A DNA stretch of 18,929 nt from Deltaproteobacteria bacterium (lineage in GTDB: Bacteria; Desulfobacterota; GWC2-55-46; JAUVFY01). Shown piece by piece: positions 1 through 6,904 of the stretch. The DNA is taken from positions 1 through 18,929 of the forward strand of contig JAUVFY010000005.1 in the NCBI GenBank assembly GCA_030594025.1, written 5' to 3'. Position numbers and translations under genes: made by a program. Numbering within the stretch: position 1 is the stretch's first letter; every line of letters starts with the position of its first letter. The notes below the pieces were generated by a model. That model was not told the origin of the DNA and ran no database searches. It saw only the letters and a program-made list of their open reading frames with translations.

Positions 1-1
1 G

Positions 2-778
2 AGGCCCGAGGATGCGGACCGACTCGTCTTTAACGAGCTTTGCGTAAACAACCTCTCGGTCTTCCTTACGAGGAAGTACCCGGACATAAAGGCCCTGGGA
101 AGGCCAGCCATAGTGGCCAAGGGCTGCGACATAAGGTCGATCGCGGTACTTATAAGCGAGGGCCAGCTAAAAAGGGAAGACCTCTACATAATCGGCATGA
201 CATGCAACGGGACCGTTTACAGACAGGAGCTCTGGACAGGGGAGCTCACGCTGGATAACACCTCGCCCAAATGTTATACATGCGATGTAAGGAACCCGCA
301 CATAACGGACGCTACCATAGGCGAGAAGATAGAATATGCCCCTCACGAGGAGCACACGGGGAGACTTTTCGAAAGGATAAGGGAGATCGACGGAAAGGAT
401 GAGTCCGGGAGGTGGGGGTTCTGGATGGAGCACTTCTCGAGGTGCATAAAGTGCTATGCCTGCAGGCAGTGCTGTCCCCTCTGCTACTGCGAAAGGTGCA
501 TCGCGGACAAGAATTCGCCCCAGTGGGTCGAGACATCCACACACCCGAGGGGCAACCTCTCCTGGAACCTCATAAGGGCAATGCACCTTGCGGGAAGGTG
601 CACCTTCTGCGGCGAATGCGACAGGGCCTGTCCGGTGGACATACCGCTCAATCTTTTGAACCAGAAGCTCGCGATGGTCATGAAGGAGGCATTTGACTAC
701 AAGGCAGGCTACGACCCGGAGGAGCATCCTCCGATGATAGTTTACAGTCCTGACGACAGGGAGAATTTTATTAAATAA
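2..778 (+). CDS. FrhB-like 4Fe-4S oxidoreductase subunit (5' end missing)
   Basis: The frame is open from the left edge, so the N-terminus is missing; 258 codons are visible. The early part (about residues 30-70, around AIVAKGCDIRSIAVL and IIGMTCNG) resembles the coenzyme F420 hydrogenase/dehydrogenase beta (FrhB) fold, whose members can bind FAD. It is followed by a cysteine-dense stretch at bases 443-499 (CIKCYACRQCCPLCYCERC) and a normal ferredoxin motif at 599-634 (CTFCGECDRACP), so at least two iron-sulfur clusters are expected. There is no signal peptide or membrane segment in the visible part, so it is probably cytoplasmic. It lies 31 bases before an AsrA-like and then an AsrB-like gene. 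That set resembles the Flx-type NADH dehydrogenase modules that partner Hdr proteins, or the diaphorase part of soluble fumarate reductases. The exact family name is uncertain; the electron-transfer role is well supported. Confidence 0.8.
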   Translation, partial: RPEDADRLVFNELCVNNLSVFLTRKYPDIKALGRPAIVAKGCDIRSIAVLISEGQLKREDLYIIGMTCNGTVYRQELWTGELTLDNTSPKCYTCDVRNPHITDATIGEKIEYAPHEEHTGRLFERIREIDGKDESGRWGFWMEHFSRCIKCYACRQCCPLCYCERCIADKNSPQWVETSTHPRGNLSWNLIRAMHLAGRCTFCGECDRACPVDIPLNLLNQKLAMVMKEAFDYKAGYDPEEHPPMIVYSPDDRENFIK

Positions 779-809
779 CCGCCGGTAAAAGGGATTTTAC
801 TTTACTACC

Positions 810-1832
810 ATGGATAAAAGACTCTTAAAGAAAGCAAACTTAGGGAAACTCATCGAAGGTGTCACGGCCAAGGGGGGCGTTTTCGTCGCCCCGGTCAGGG
901 AGGCCGGGGAGGTCTATTACAGGCCCGTAACGGGCGCCGAAGAGGTGGTCCTTGACCACATACTCCCGAAAAAACCCTTTAAGGAGTTCTTCTTCCCCCA
1001 GACAGAGGTCATAGCCTCATTCGAGGGGCACAAGGACCAGGTCGAGCTCAAGGGCTACGAGTCCGTTATAGAAGAGACGGTGATATTCGCCGCAAGGCCC
1101 TGCGAGGCTTCGAGCACGGCCTCGCTGAGGAGCGTTTTCACATGGGATTTTGTTGACGAGTTCTATACGAACCGGGAGGACAGGGCCGTAGTTATGGGCC
1201 TTGCCTGCATAAGGGGCGACAGGGCCTGCTTCTGTACCTCTGTTGAGCTTGCCCCGGATACGACCGAGGGGAGCGACATACTCCTTAAGGAGACCGTAAA
1301 GGGGGACTTCCGGGCCGAGGCGGTGACCGATAAGGGCAAAGCCTTCATGGAAAGGCATAAGGCCGTCTTCGAAGAAGGCGGCACTGAGGCAGTGGAGACG
1401 AAAAAGATATTCGAGCCTGAAAAGCTCGATGTGGACTTAAAGCGGATAAGCCGGTGGCTCTCTCAAAAGGCGAACTATGAAAGCCCGCTCTGGGCCGAGC
1501 TTTCCCGCAAATGCGTCGGCTGCGGGGCGTGTACGTTTTCCTGCGTTACATGCCACTGCTTCGACATAACCGACGAGGGCACTTACTTCGAGGGAGAGAG
1601 AAGAAAGAACTGGGATGCCTGCCAGTTCGAGTTCTTCACGCTCCATGCAGCGGGCCATAACCCCAGGGACACCCAGTACAAAAGGTGGCGCAACAGGTTC
1701 ATGTGCAAGTTCAACTTCTACCCCGAGAAGTTCTCCTCAAAAGGGTGCGTGGGGTGCGGTAGATGCATAAGGGTCTGCCCGGTAAGGCTGGACATAACCG
1801 AGGTAATGACGGAGATATCGAGGACGGGATGA
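810..1832 (+). CDS. AsrA/HydB-like 4Fe-4S electron-transfer subunit
   Basis: A 340-residue protein of the anaerobic sulfite reductase A / sulfhydrogenase beta family. The long N-terminal domain (about 1-225) carries the family hallmarks ARPCEA (95-100) and GDRACFC (136-142). Two clusters follow: C235, C238, C241, C245 with extra C248 and C250 (the CxC-F-D signature of the family), and C313, C316, C319, C323-P. It should pass electrons between the NAD(P)H-binding subunit encoded 4 bases downstream (1837) and the other iron-sulfur subunits. The ATG has no convincing ribosome binding site (only an AAGGGA 16 bases away), so translation may rely partly on the upstream gene. There is no transmembrane segment. 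The subunit class is clear; the enzyme it belongs to is inferred from the neighbours. Confidence 0.85.
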   Translation: MDKRLLKKANLGKLIEGVTAKGGVFVAPVREAGEVYYRPVTGAEEVVLDHILPKKPFKEFFFPQTEVIASFEGHKDQVELKGYESVIEETVIFAARPCEASSTASLRSVFTWDFVDEFYTNREDRAVVMGLACIRGDRACFCTSVELAPDTTEGSDILLKETVKGDFRAEAVTDKGKAFMERHKAVFEEGGTEAVETKKIFEPEKLDVDLKRISRWLSQKANYESPLWAELSRKCVGCGACTFSCVTCHCFDITDEGTYFEGERRKNWDACQFEFFTLHAAGHNPRDTQYKRWRNRFMCKFNFYPEKFSSKGCVGCGRCIRVCPVRLDITEVMTEISRTG

Positions 1833-1836
1833 TTTT

Positions 1837-2682
1837 ATGGAAGCAGCCATGAAAAACCTTTATCTGCCTCATCTTGTAACGATAGAGGACGTCTACCAGG
1901 AAACGCCTGACGTGAGGTCATACAGGCTGGTCTTCAAGGACCCCGGGGTGAGGGATACCTTTGATTTCAAGACCGGCCAGTTCGGTATTTATTCGGCCTT
2001 CGGCTACGGCGAGTCAAGTTTCTGCATAGCCTCTTCGCCCACGCGAAAGGGCTACATACAGTGCACCTTCCGCCAGGTGGGACGCGTAACGGGCGCGCTC
2101 GCCGGGCTCGAGGTGGGCGACACGATGGGTTTCCGCGGCCCTTACGGCAACTGGTTCCCCATCGACGAGTGGAAAGGAAAGAACATAGTCTTTGTCGCCG
2201 GAGGCATAGCTCTCCCGCCGGTACGTTCCGTCATATGGAACTGCCTGGACAGGCGCGAGGACTTCGGCGACATTACGATAGTCTACGGGGCACGGACCGT
2301 AGAGGACCTCGTCTACAAGAACGAGCTCGCCCACTGGGAGGAGAGAAACGACGTTAACCTCGTACAGACGGTCGACCCCGGCGGGGAGACCCCGGAGTGG
2401 AAGGGAAAGATAGGGTTCGTTCCCACGGTCCTCGAAGAGGTCGCCCCGAAGCCGGAAAATACCATTGCCGTAATGTGCGGGCCACCGATTATGATAAAGT
2501 TTTCTCTTGTTAGCCTTGAAAAACTGGGCTTCTCGGACGAGCAGGTGTACACCACGCTCGAGAACAAGATGAAGTGCGGCGTTGGCAAATGCGGCAGGTG
2601 CAACGTCGGAGATATATACATATGCAAGGAGGGACCCGTTTATACGGCCGCTCAGGTAAAGAGGATGCACAACGATTTTTAA
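1837..2682 (+). CDS. AsrB/HydG-like FAD- and NAD(P)H-binding reductase subunit
   Basis: A 281-residue ferredoxin-NADP reductase-fold protein of the hydrogenase gamma / AsrB / PyrK type. The FAD domain covers about 10-110, with the ESSFCIAS segment at 59-66 and RGPYGN at 100-105. The NAD(P) domain covers about 115-235, with FVAGGIALPPVRS at 119-131 and CGPP at 214-217. The C-terminal [2Fe-2S] ligands are C247, C252, C255 and C263. It is the likely entry point for NADH or NADPH electrons into the iron-sulfur subunits around it. It starts 4 bases after the AsrA-like gene, indicating tight co-translation. A second in-frame ATG at 1849 (MKNLYLPHL) fits family N-termini about equally well; neither has a strong ribosome binding site. 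The class is confident; the physiological partner is inferred. Confidence 0.87.
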   Translation: MEAAMKNLYLPHLVTIEDVYQETPDVRSYRLVFKDPGVRDTFDFKTGQFGIYSAFGYGESSFCIASSPTRKGYIQCTFRQVGRVTGALAGLEVGDTMGFRGPYGNWFPIDEWKGKNIVFVAGGIALPPVRSVIWNCLDRREDFGDITIVYGARTVEDLVYKNELAHWEERNDVNLVQTVDPGGETPEWKGKIGFVPTVLEEVAPKPENTIAVMCGPPIMIKFSLVSLEKLGFSDEQVYTTLENKMKCGVGKCGRCNVGDIYICKEGPVYTAAQVKRMHNDF

Positions 2683-2699
2683 GAAACCTCTTTGTAAAA

Positions 2700-2744
2700 G
2701 GGTCACGGACCCACGGGTCATGGACCCAGGGGTCATGGACCCAA
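2700..2744. repeat. Three tandem 15-bp palindromic repeats
   Basis: Units at 2700-2714, 2715-2729 and 2730-2744 read GGGTCAYGGACCCAN. Each holds a GGGTC/GACCC inverted repeat with a 3-base loop, so each can form a small hairpin, and neighbouring units can also pair with each other. They start 18 bases after the stop of the NAD(P)H-binding subunit gene and precede the iron-sulfur subunit gene. Only the loop base and the base between units differ, so the stem is preserved. There is no T-tract after it, so it is not a standard terminator. An mRNA-stability or operon-tuning element is possible. Confidence 0.8.
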
Positions 2745-2763
2745 GGTTTCACCAAAAACCTTA

Positions 2764-2840
2764 AATTAAAAATTCTCTGTGAAAGGGAGTTTCGCACGAA
2801 CGGCGATTTCAGAGACAAGACGAAGATTAGATTTTTAATT
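2764..2840. repeat. AT-rich inverted repeat in intergenic leader
   Basis: AATTAAAAAT at 2764-2773 is matched exactly by its reverse complement ATTTTTAATT at 2831-2840. Just inside, TCTCTG (2774-2779) pairs with CAGAGA (2810-2815). The arms enclose about 57 bases and precede an A-rich tract and the ribosome binding site (GGAG at 2863-2866) of the next gene. It could fold as a long leader hairpin or serve as a protein-binding site; the sequence does not decide which. Confidence 0.6.
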
Positions 2841-2873
2841 AAAAAAATTAAAAAATAAACACGGAGAAAGGAC

Positions 2874-3662
2874 ATGGCAGACGAGAAAAATAAACTAAAA
2901 CCCCTTGCGACCGGGGACAGGACTATCCCGCCGGAAGACGCGAAGATGATACCTGTCTTCATCATGGGTAGAGAGTACACGGTGCCCGAAACACTGACCG
3001 TGATGAAGGCCGTTGAGTATGCGGGGTACACCTACGTCAGGGGCTGCGGGTGCAGGGGGGGCATATGCGGGGCATGCGCCACGTTCTACCGTTTCATAGG
3101 GGACTACAAGCTCAGGGCGGGCCTGGCGTGCCAGACCATAGTCGAGCCGAACATGATAATCGTCCAGCTCCCGTTCTTCCCGGCCAACAGGCCCGGCTAC
3201 GACCTTGAAAACCTTGGCGGCGACCCCCACGAGGCCCTGAGGAGCCTTTATCCCGAGGTCTTCAAGTGCGTGGGATGCGGCACGTGCACCAGGACGTGCC
3301 CCATGGACATAGACGTCATGGACTACATAGCGTTGATGAAGCGCGGGGACTTGAAGGGCGCGGCCTATAAGAGCTTCGACTGTGTCTTGTGCGGCCTATG
3401 TGCCTCGAGGTGTCCGGCACAGATCTCCCAGTTCACGGCGGCCATGTTCGTAAGGAGGCTCTACGGGAAGACGGGGCTTCCGAGGGCCGCGCACCTCGAA
3501 AAACGCGTCGAGGAAGTGAAGGGCGGAAAGTACGAAAAGGTGATGAAGGAGCTCGTGGCTAAGGACATGGAGGAAGTGAAAAAACTCTATGTCGACAGGG
3601 AAAGGGAGCCGGACTTGGCCGAGCCGGGCAAGTGGCTGCCCGAGGATAAGAAATACCTTTAA
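2874..3662 (+). CDS. Fumarate reductase/SDH-type iron-sulfur subunit (2Fe-2S + two 4Fe-4S)
   Basis: A 262-residue protein. The N-terminal half is a plant-type ferredoxin domain with C58, C60, C65, C68 and C86 available for a [2Fe-2S] cluster. The C-terminal half is an HdrC/SdhB-like alpha-helical domain with C132, C135, C138, C142 and C170, C173, C176, C180, each spaced CxxCxxCxxxC-P, giving two [4Fe-4S] clusters rather than the 3Fe-4S site of classical SdhB. It lacks the CCG domains found in the C-terminal part of thiol:fumarate reductase TfrB. It precedes a fumarate reductase-type flavoprotein gene by 66 bases and should wire that flavin to the NAD(P)H-binding module upstream. There is no membrane segment. 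GGAG 7 bases before the ATG supports the start. The subunit type is confident; the exact enzyme is inferred. Confidence 0.83.
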   Translation: MADEKNKLKPLATGDRTIPPEDAKMIPVFIMGREYTVPETLTVMKAVEYAGYTYVRGCGCRGGICGACATFYRFIGDYKLRAGLACQTIVEPNMIIVQLPFFPANRPGYDLENLGGDPHEALRSLYPEVFKCVGCGTCTRTCPMDIDVMDYIALMKRGDLKGAAYKSFDCVLCGLCASRCPAQISQFTAAMFVRRLYGKTGLPRAAHLEKRVEEVKGGKYEKVMKELVAKDMEEVKKLYVDREREPDLAEPGKWLPEDKKYL

Positions 3663-3717
3663 TTTAAAAATTAAAAGAGTAAAAAAATAAATAAATTAAA
3701 AAAAATAAAAACCTAAA
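3658..3717 (+). other. Extremely A-rich intergenic leader with AT palindrome
   Basis: From the stop codon of the iron-sulfur subunit gene onward the + strand is almost only A and T, with runs of up to eight A. TTTAATTT (3658-3665) and AAATTAAA (3668-3675) form a palindrome overlapping the stop. An AAGGAG ribosome binding site for the flavoprotein gene follows at about 3717-3722. Such unstructured A-rich leaders can favour ribosome loading or act as an RNA-processing site. No promoter hexamers stand out. Confidence 0.5.
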
Positions 3718-3728
3718 AGGAGCCGAAG

Positions 3729-5399
3729 ATGACCGGATACACACCGGAACTCAGAGAACTCATAAAGAAGGTCGAGGCCACGAGGCCCCAGAGGGTGGAA
3801 AGGGCCAGAAAGGGCGAGCACTTCCCGGCCCTTACGATGGAAGAGAGGAAGCAGTGGCTGAATAAATACCACCCCGACTTTAAGAGCGAAGAAAGGAGCA
3901 AAGTTAGGGTCGGGCCCAATAAGGATGCGGTTTTCCCGGACGAGGTCAGGGTGCTACTTGAATCAAGGTCCCGGCTCGATCCTTCGGGGATAGACCTTTC
4001 GAAGGCGGATTACTCAACCGACGTCCTTGTAATAGGCGCCGGGGGCGCGGGAACGGCCGCCGCGCTTACGGCCGAGCAGGCCGGGTGCAAGGTCCTTGTC
4101 GCCACAAAGCTCCGCCACGGGGACGCGAACACCGTCATGGCCGAAGGCGGCATACAGGGCGCAGACCAGGAAGGCGACTCGCCCTACTACCACTACCTCG
4201 ATGTGATGGGCGGAGGACACTTCACGAACCAGCCCGACCTGGCCTCGGCTCTCACACACGACGCGCCCCTTATACTGTACTGGCTGGAGTCCCTGGGGGT
4301 ACTTTTCGACAAACTCCCTGACGGCAGGATGAAGGTCCGTCACGGTGGCGGGACCTGCAGGAAGAGGATGCACTCGGCGGGGGATATGACCGGGGCCGAG
4401 ATAATGAGGGTTTTGATGGACGAGGCGAGAAACAGGACCGAGGGCATAAAGGTCCTCGAGTTCTCCCCGGCCGTTGAGCTTTTAACCGACAAATCGGGCC
4501 ACGTTGTCGGGGCGGTGCTCTACAACCTCGAGACAAAGGAGTATTACATAATAAGGGCAAAGGCCGTCATAATGGCCACAGGCGGGTTCGGGAGGCTCCA
4601 CATCCAGGGCTTCGCCACCACGAACCACTATGGCGCGACGGCCGACGGGATAGTCATGGCCTACAGGGCGGGCGTGGAGCTTCAGGACCTCGAGTCCACA
4701 CAGTACCACCCCACAGGGGTCGTATACCCGGAGCAGAACGTGGGGCTACTCATAACCGAGAAGGTCAGGGGCCTCGGGGCGCAGCTCACGAACGTAGACG
4801 GTTCAGAGTTCTGCTTCCCGCTCGAGCCCAGGGACGTGGAGAGCTCCTGTATAATAAGGGAGTGCCTTGACAGCGGAAAGGCCGTCACCACCCCCACGGG
4901 AAGGGTGGGCGTGTGGCTCGACTCCCCCATGATAGACATGCTCCACGGCGAAGGCACGGTGAGGAAGGAGCTCCCTGCGAAGCACATACAGTTCAAGCGC
5001 TATGACATTGACATAAGCAAGTTTCCCATGATCGTCTACCCCACGCTCCATTACCAGAACGGGGGGTTGAAGATAAACGAGTGGGGCGAGACCGCTGTTC
5101 CGGGGCTTTACAGCGCCGGAGAGGTCTCGGGAGGAGTGCACGGAAAGAACAGGCTCATGGGCAACTCGCTCCTTGACGTGCTGGTATTCGGAAGGAGGTC
5201 GGCCATGAGGGCCGTTGAGTACGCAAAGGGGCTAAAAGGGGACCTCGTGCCCACGCTCAACCATGTGAAGGCTTTTCACGAGGAGCTGAAGAAGGCCGGC
5301 ATTATGGACGAGGCATGCGTCGGGCCCATGCTCATCCCGGACTACTCCCCTGACCACGTTAAGAAGAGGCAGTGGGGTGTGGCCACTCTACGGGAGTGA
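3729..5399 (+). CDS. Soluble fumarate reductase/succinate dehydrogenase-type flavoprotein
   Basis: A 556-residue flavoprotein of the FrdA/SdhA/TfrA family. About 95 extra N-terminal residues precede the dinucleotide-binding motif GAGGAG (103-108). The catalytic set is complete: H327 in QYHPT, R368 in EPRDVESS, H441 in HYQNGG and R475 in HGKNRLMGNS. The position that carries the covalent-FAD histidine in membrane enzymes (SHT-VAAEGG) is N134 here (ANTVMAEGG), so FAD should be bound non-covalently, as in soluble fumarate reductases. It is the last gene before a strong terminator, so it closes the operon with the iron-sulfur and NAD(P)H-binding subunits. The expected reaction is cytoplasmic fumarate to succinate, driven by NAD(P)H or ferredoxin. 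It is clearly distinct from the second SdhA-type protein at 10833. A related dicarboxylate or aspartate oxidase is less likely given the neighbours. AAGGAG before the ATG supports the start. Confidence 0.87.
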   Translation: MTGYTPELRELIKKVEATRPQRVERARKGEHFPALTMEERKQWLNKYHPDFKSEERSKVRVGPNKDAVFPDEVRVLLESRSRLDPSGIDLSKADYSTDVLVIGAGGAGTAAALTAEQAGCKVLVATKLRHGDANTVMAEGGIQGADQEGDSPYYHYLDVMGGGHFTNQPDLASALTHDAPLILYWLESLGVLFDKLPDGRMKVRHGGGTCRKRMHSAGDMTGAEIMRVLMDEARNRTEGIKVLEFSPAVELLTDKSGHVVGAVLYNLETKEYYIIRAKAVIMATGGFGRLHIQGFATTNHYGATADGIVMAYRAGVELQDLESTQYHPTGVVYPEQNVGLLITEKVRGLGAQLTNVDGSEFCFPLEPRDVESSCIIRECLDSGKAVTTPTGRVGVWLDSPMIDMLHGEGTVRKELPAKHIQFKRYDIDISKFPMIVYPTLHYQNGGLKINEWGETAVPGLYSAGEVSGGVHGKNRLMGNSLLDVLVFGRRSAMRAVEYAKGLKGDLVPTLNHVKAFHEELKKAGIMDEACVGPMLIPDYSPDHVKKRQWGVATLRE

Positions 5400-5435
5400 G
5401 CGAAACGGTTTTATTTGAGGGTTTAATACGGCTTT

Positions 5436-5483
5436 TAAGGGCCATGCCCCGGGGCTATGAACCCGGGTCATGGCCTTTTTTTT
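5436..5483 (+). terminator. Strong intrinsic terminator of the fumarate reductase operon
   Basis: GGCCATGCCCCGGG (5440-5453) pairs with CCCGGGTCATGGCC (5462-5475), a 14-bp stem with one mismatch and an 8-base loop, followed directly by eight T (5476-5483). An A-tract on the left arm side extends the stem. It lies about 40 bases after the flavoprotein stop and separates that operon from sucCD-kor. Confidence 0.93.
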
Positions 5484-5501
5484 ATCAAAACCTGAGGGGC
5501 C

Positions 5502-5629
5502 TCGAAATTTTTCAATTAAAACCCTTGGAAAGTTCCAGATTGGACTGTAAATCAAAAAAGTCCTTGAAATGAAAAGAATTCGAAATTTTTCAATTAAAAC
5601 CCTTGAAAAGTTCCCGATTGGATTGTAAA
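5502..5629 (+). repeat. 50-bp direct repeat upstream of sucC
   Basis: Copies at 5502-5551 and 5580-5629 match at 47 of 50 positions and are separated by 28 AT-rich bases. Both contain the segment CAATTAAAACCCTTG followed by a promoter-like pair of hexamers 17 bases apart. The 297-base gap between the flavoprotein gene and sucC holds only the terminator, this repeat, the promoter and the sucC ribosome binding site; no coding sequence was found in it. Confidence 0.9.
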
Positions 5630-5631
5630 CT
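5603..5631 (+). promoter_or_regulatory. Probable sigma-70 promoter for sucCD-korDABC
   Basis: TTGAAA (5603-5608) and TAAACT (5626-5631) are spaced by 17 bases in the downstream copy of the 50-bp repeat. The equivalent hexamers in the upstream copy are TTGGAA (5525-5530) and TAAATC (5548-5553), also 17 apart but further from consensus. Transcription would begin near 5638, about 60 bases before sucC and well after the upstream terminator. No experimental support. Confidence 0.55.
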
Positions 5632-5696
5632 GTATTCGCTTTTTTCCCTGCCGGCAAAAGGGCCCCCTGGCAAGAACGGAGGTTTTATTTTAATAG

Positions 5697-6875
5697 ATGA
5701 ACATCCATGAGTACCAGGCAAAGGAGATTCTTGCGAAGTACGGTGTGGCCGTTCCCCGCGGCCAGATAGCCTTCACCCCGACAGAGGCCGAAGAGATCGC
5801 AAAGGAGTTTCTCAAGGAGGGGGGAGGTGCGGTCTGTGCGGTAAAGGCCCAGATACACGCCGGCGGAAGGGGCAAGGCCGGAGGGGTCAAGCTCGCCGTA
5901 ACCCACCAGGAGGCAAAAAAGCACGCGAGCGAGATCCTCGGAAAGGTCCTCGTAACGCACCAGACCGGCCCTCAGGGTAAAGAGGTAAAGAAGGTCCTCG
6001 TCGAAGAGGGCTCAAAGATTGAGAGGGAGTTTTACCTCGGGGTGGTTCTGGACAGGGCCCGGCAGAGGGTCTGCATGATGGCCTCCTCTGAGGGTGGTGT
6101 CGAGATAGAGGAGGTCGCCTCGAAGAGCCCCGAGAAGATATTCAAACAATACATAGACCCTGCCGTGGGCCTCCAGCCCTTTCAGGCAAGAAACCTCGCC
6201 TTCGCCCTGGGCCTTAAAAAGCCCCTTACTGGAAAGGCCGTAAAGTTCATGAGCGCCCTTTATAACGCCTTCGTATCCACGGACTCGTCCATGGCCGAGA
6301 TAAACCCGCTCGTGGTAACCGCCGACGGGGACATACTGGCCCTCGATGCCAAGATAAGCTTCGACGACAACGGTCTTTTCAGGCACAAGGACATAGAGGA
6401 GATGAGGGACCTCGACGAGGAAGACCTGAAGGAGGTTGCAGCCTCGAGGTTTAACTTGAATTACGTCTCCCTTGACGGCTCGATAGGTTGTATGGTAAAC
6501 GGTGCGGGCCTCGCCATGGCGACGATGGACATAATAAAGCTCTACGGCGGGAACCCCGCCAACTTCCTTGACGTCGGGGGCGGTGCCACCAGGGAGCAGG
6601 TAATCGTGGCCTTCAAGCTCATCATGTCTGACCCGAACGTAAAGGCCCTTCTTGTAAACATATTCGGAGGGATAATGAGGTGCGACATAATAGCAGAGGG
6701 CATCGTCGAGGCCGCAAAGGATGTGGGTATAAACGCCCCGCTGGTGGTAAGGCTCCAGGGCACGAACGTTGAAAAAGGTAGAGAAATTCTAAAAGGCTCC
6801 GGGCTCAACGTTATCTCCGCCGAGAGGATGGACGAGGCCGCAGAAAAGGTCGTTGAGGCCGCAAAGGGAGTTTAA
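5697..6875 (+). CDS. sucC: Succinyl-CoA synthetase (ADP/GDP-forming) beta subunit
   Basis: A 392-residue ATP-grasp protein of normal family length. It starts with the canonical MNIHEYQAKEIL and carries the HAGGRGKAGGVKL nucleotide-binding region (about 55-67), EINPL and the CoA-ligase part NGAGLAMATMD and FLDVGGGA. With the alpha subunit encoded 29 bases downstream it interconverts succinate + CoA + ATP (or GTP) and succinyl-CoA in the cytoplasm. In this cluster it would make succinyl-CoA from the product of the fumarate reductases and feed the Kor enzyme. The start is fixed by family similarity. The AACGGAGG ribosome binding site (5675-5682) is 14 bases away, longer than usual. Confidence 0.97.
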   Translation: MNIHEYQAKEILAKYGVAVPRGQIAFTPTEAEEIAKEFLKEGGGAVCAVKAQIHAGGRGKAGGVKLAVTHQEAKKHASEILGKVLVTHQTGPQGKEVKKVLVEEGSKIEREFYLGVVLDRARQRVCMMASSEGGVEIEEVASKSPEKIFKQYIDPAVGLQPFQARNLAFALGLKKPLTGKAVKFMSALYNAFVSTDSSMAEINPLVVTADGDILALDAKISFDDNGLFRHKDIEEMRDLDEEDLKEVAASRFNLNYVSLDGSIGCMVNGAGLAMATMDIIKLYGGNPANFLDVGGGATREQVIVAFKLIMSDPNVKALLVNIFGGIMRCDIIAEGIVEAAKDVGINAPLVVRLQGTNVEKGREILKGSGLNVISAERMDEAAEKVVEAAKGV

Positions 6876-6904
6876 GTTAAGGGCGGGTTCTTTAAGGTCA
6901 CAAG

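Noticed and set aside
167..727. 186-residue frame on the - strand, and similar long antisense frames throughout
   Set aside because: They mirror genuine genes with strong motifs; their composition follows the complementary codon bias and no conserved domains are visible.
2700..2744. CRISPR-like array
   Set aside because: The 15-bp units are directly adjacent with no unique spacers and no cas genes nearby.
5372..5572. 66-residue frame after the flavoprotein
   Set aside because: It overlaps the flavoprotein end, the terminator hairpin and the 50-bp repeat, with no start signal or recognisable product.
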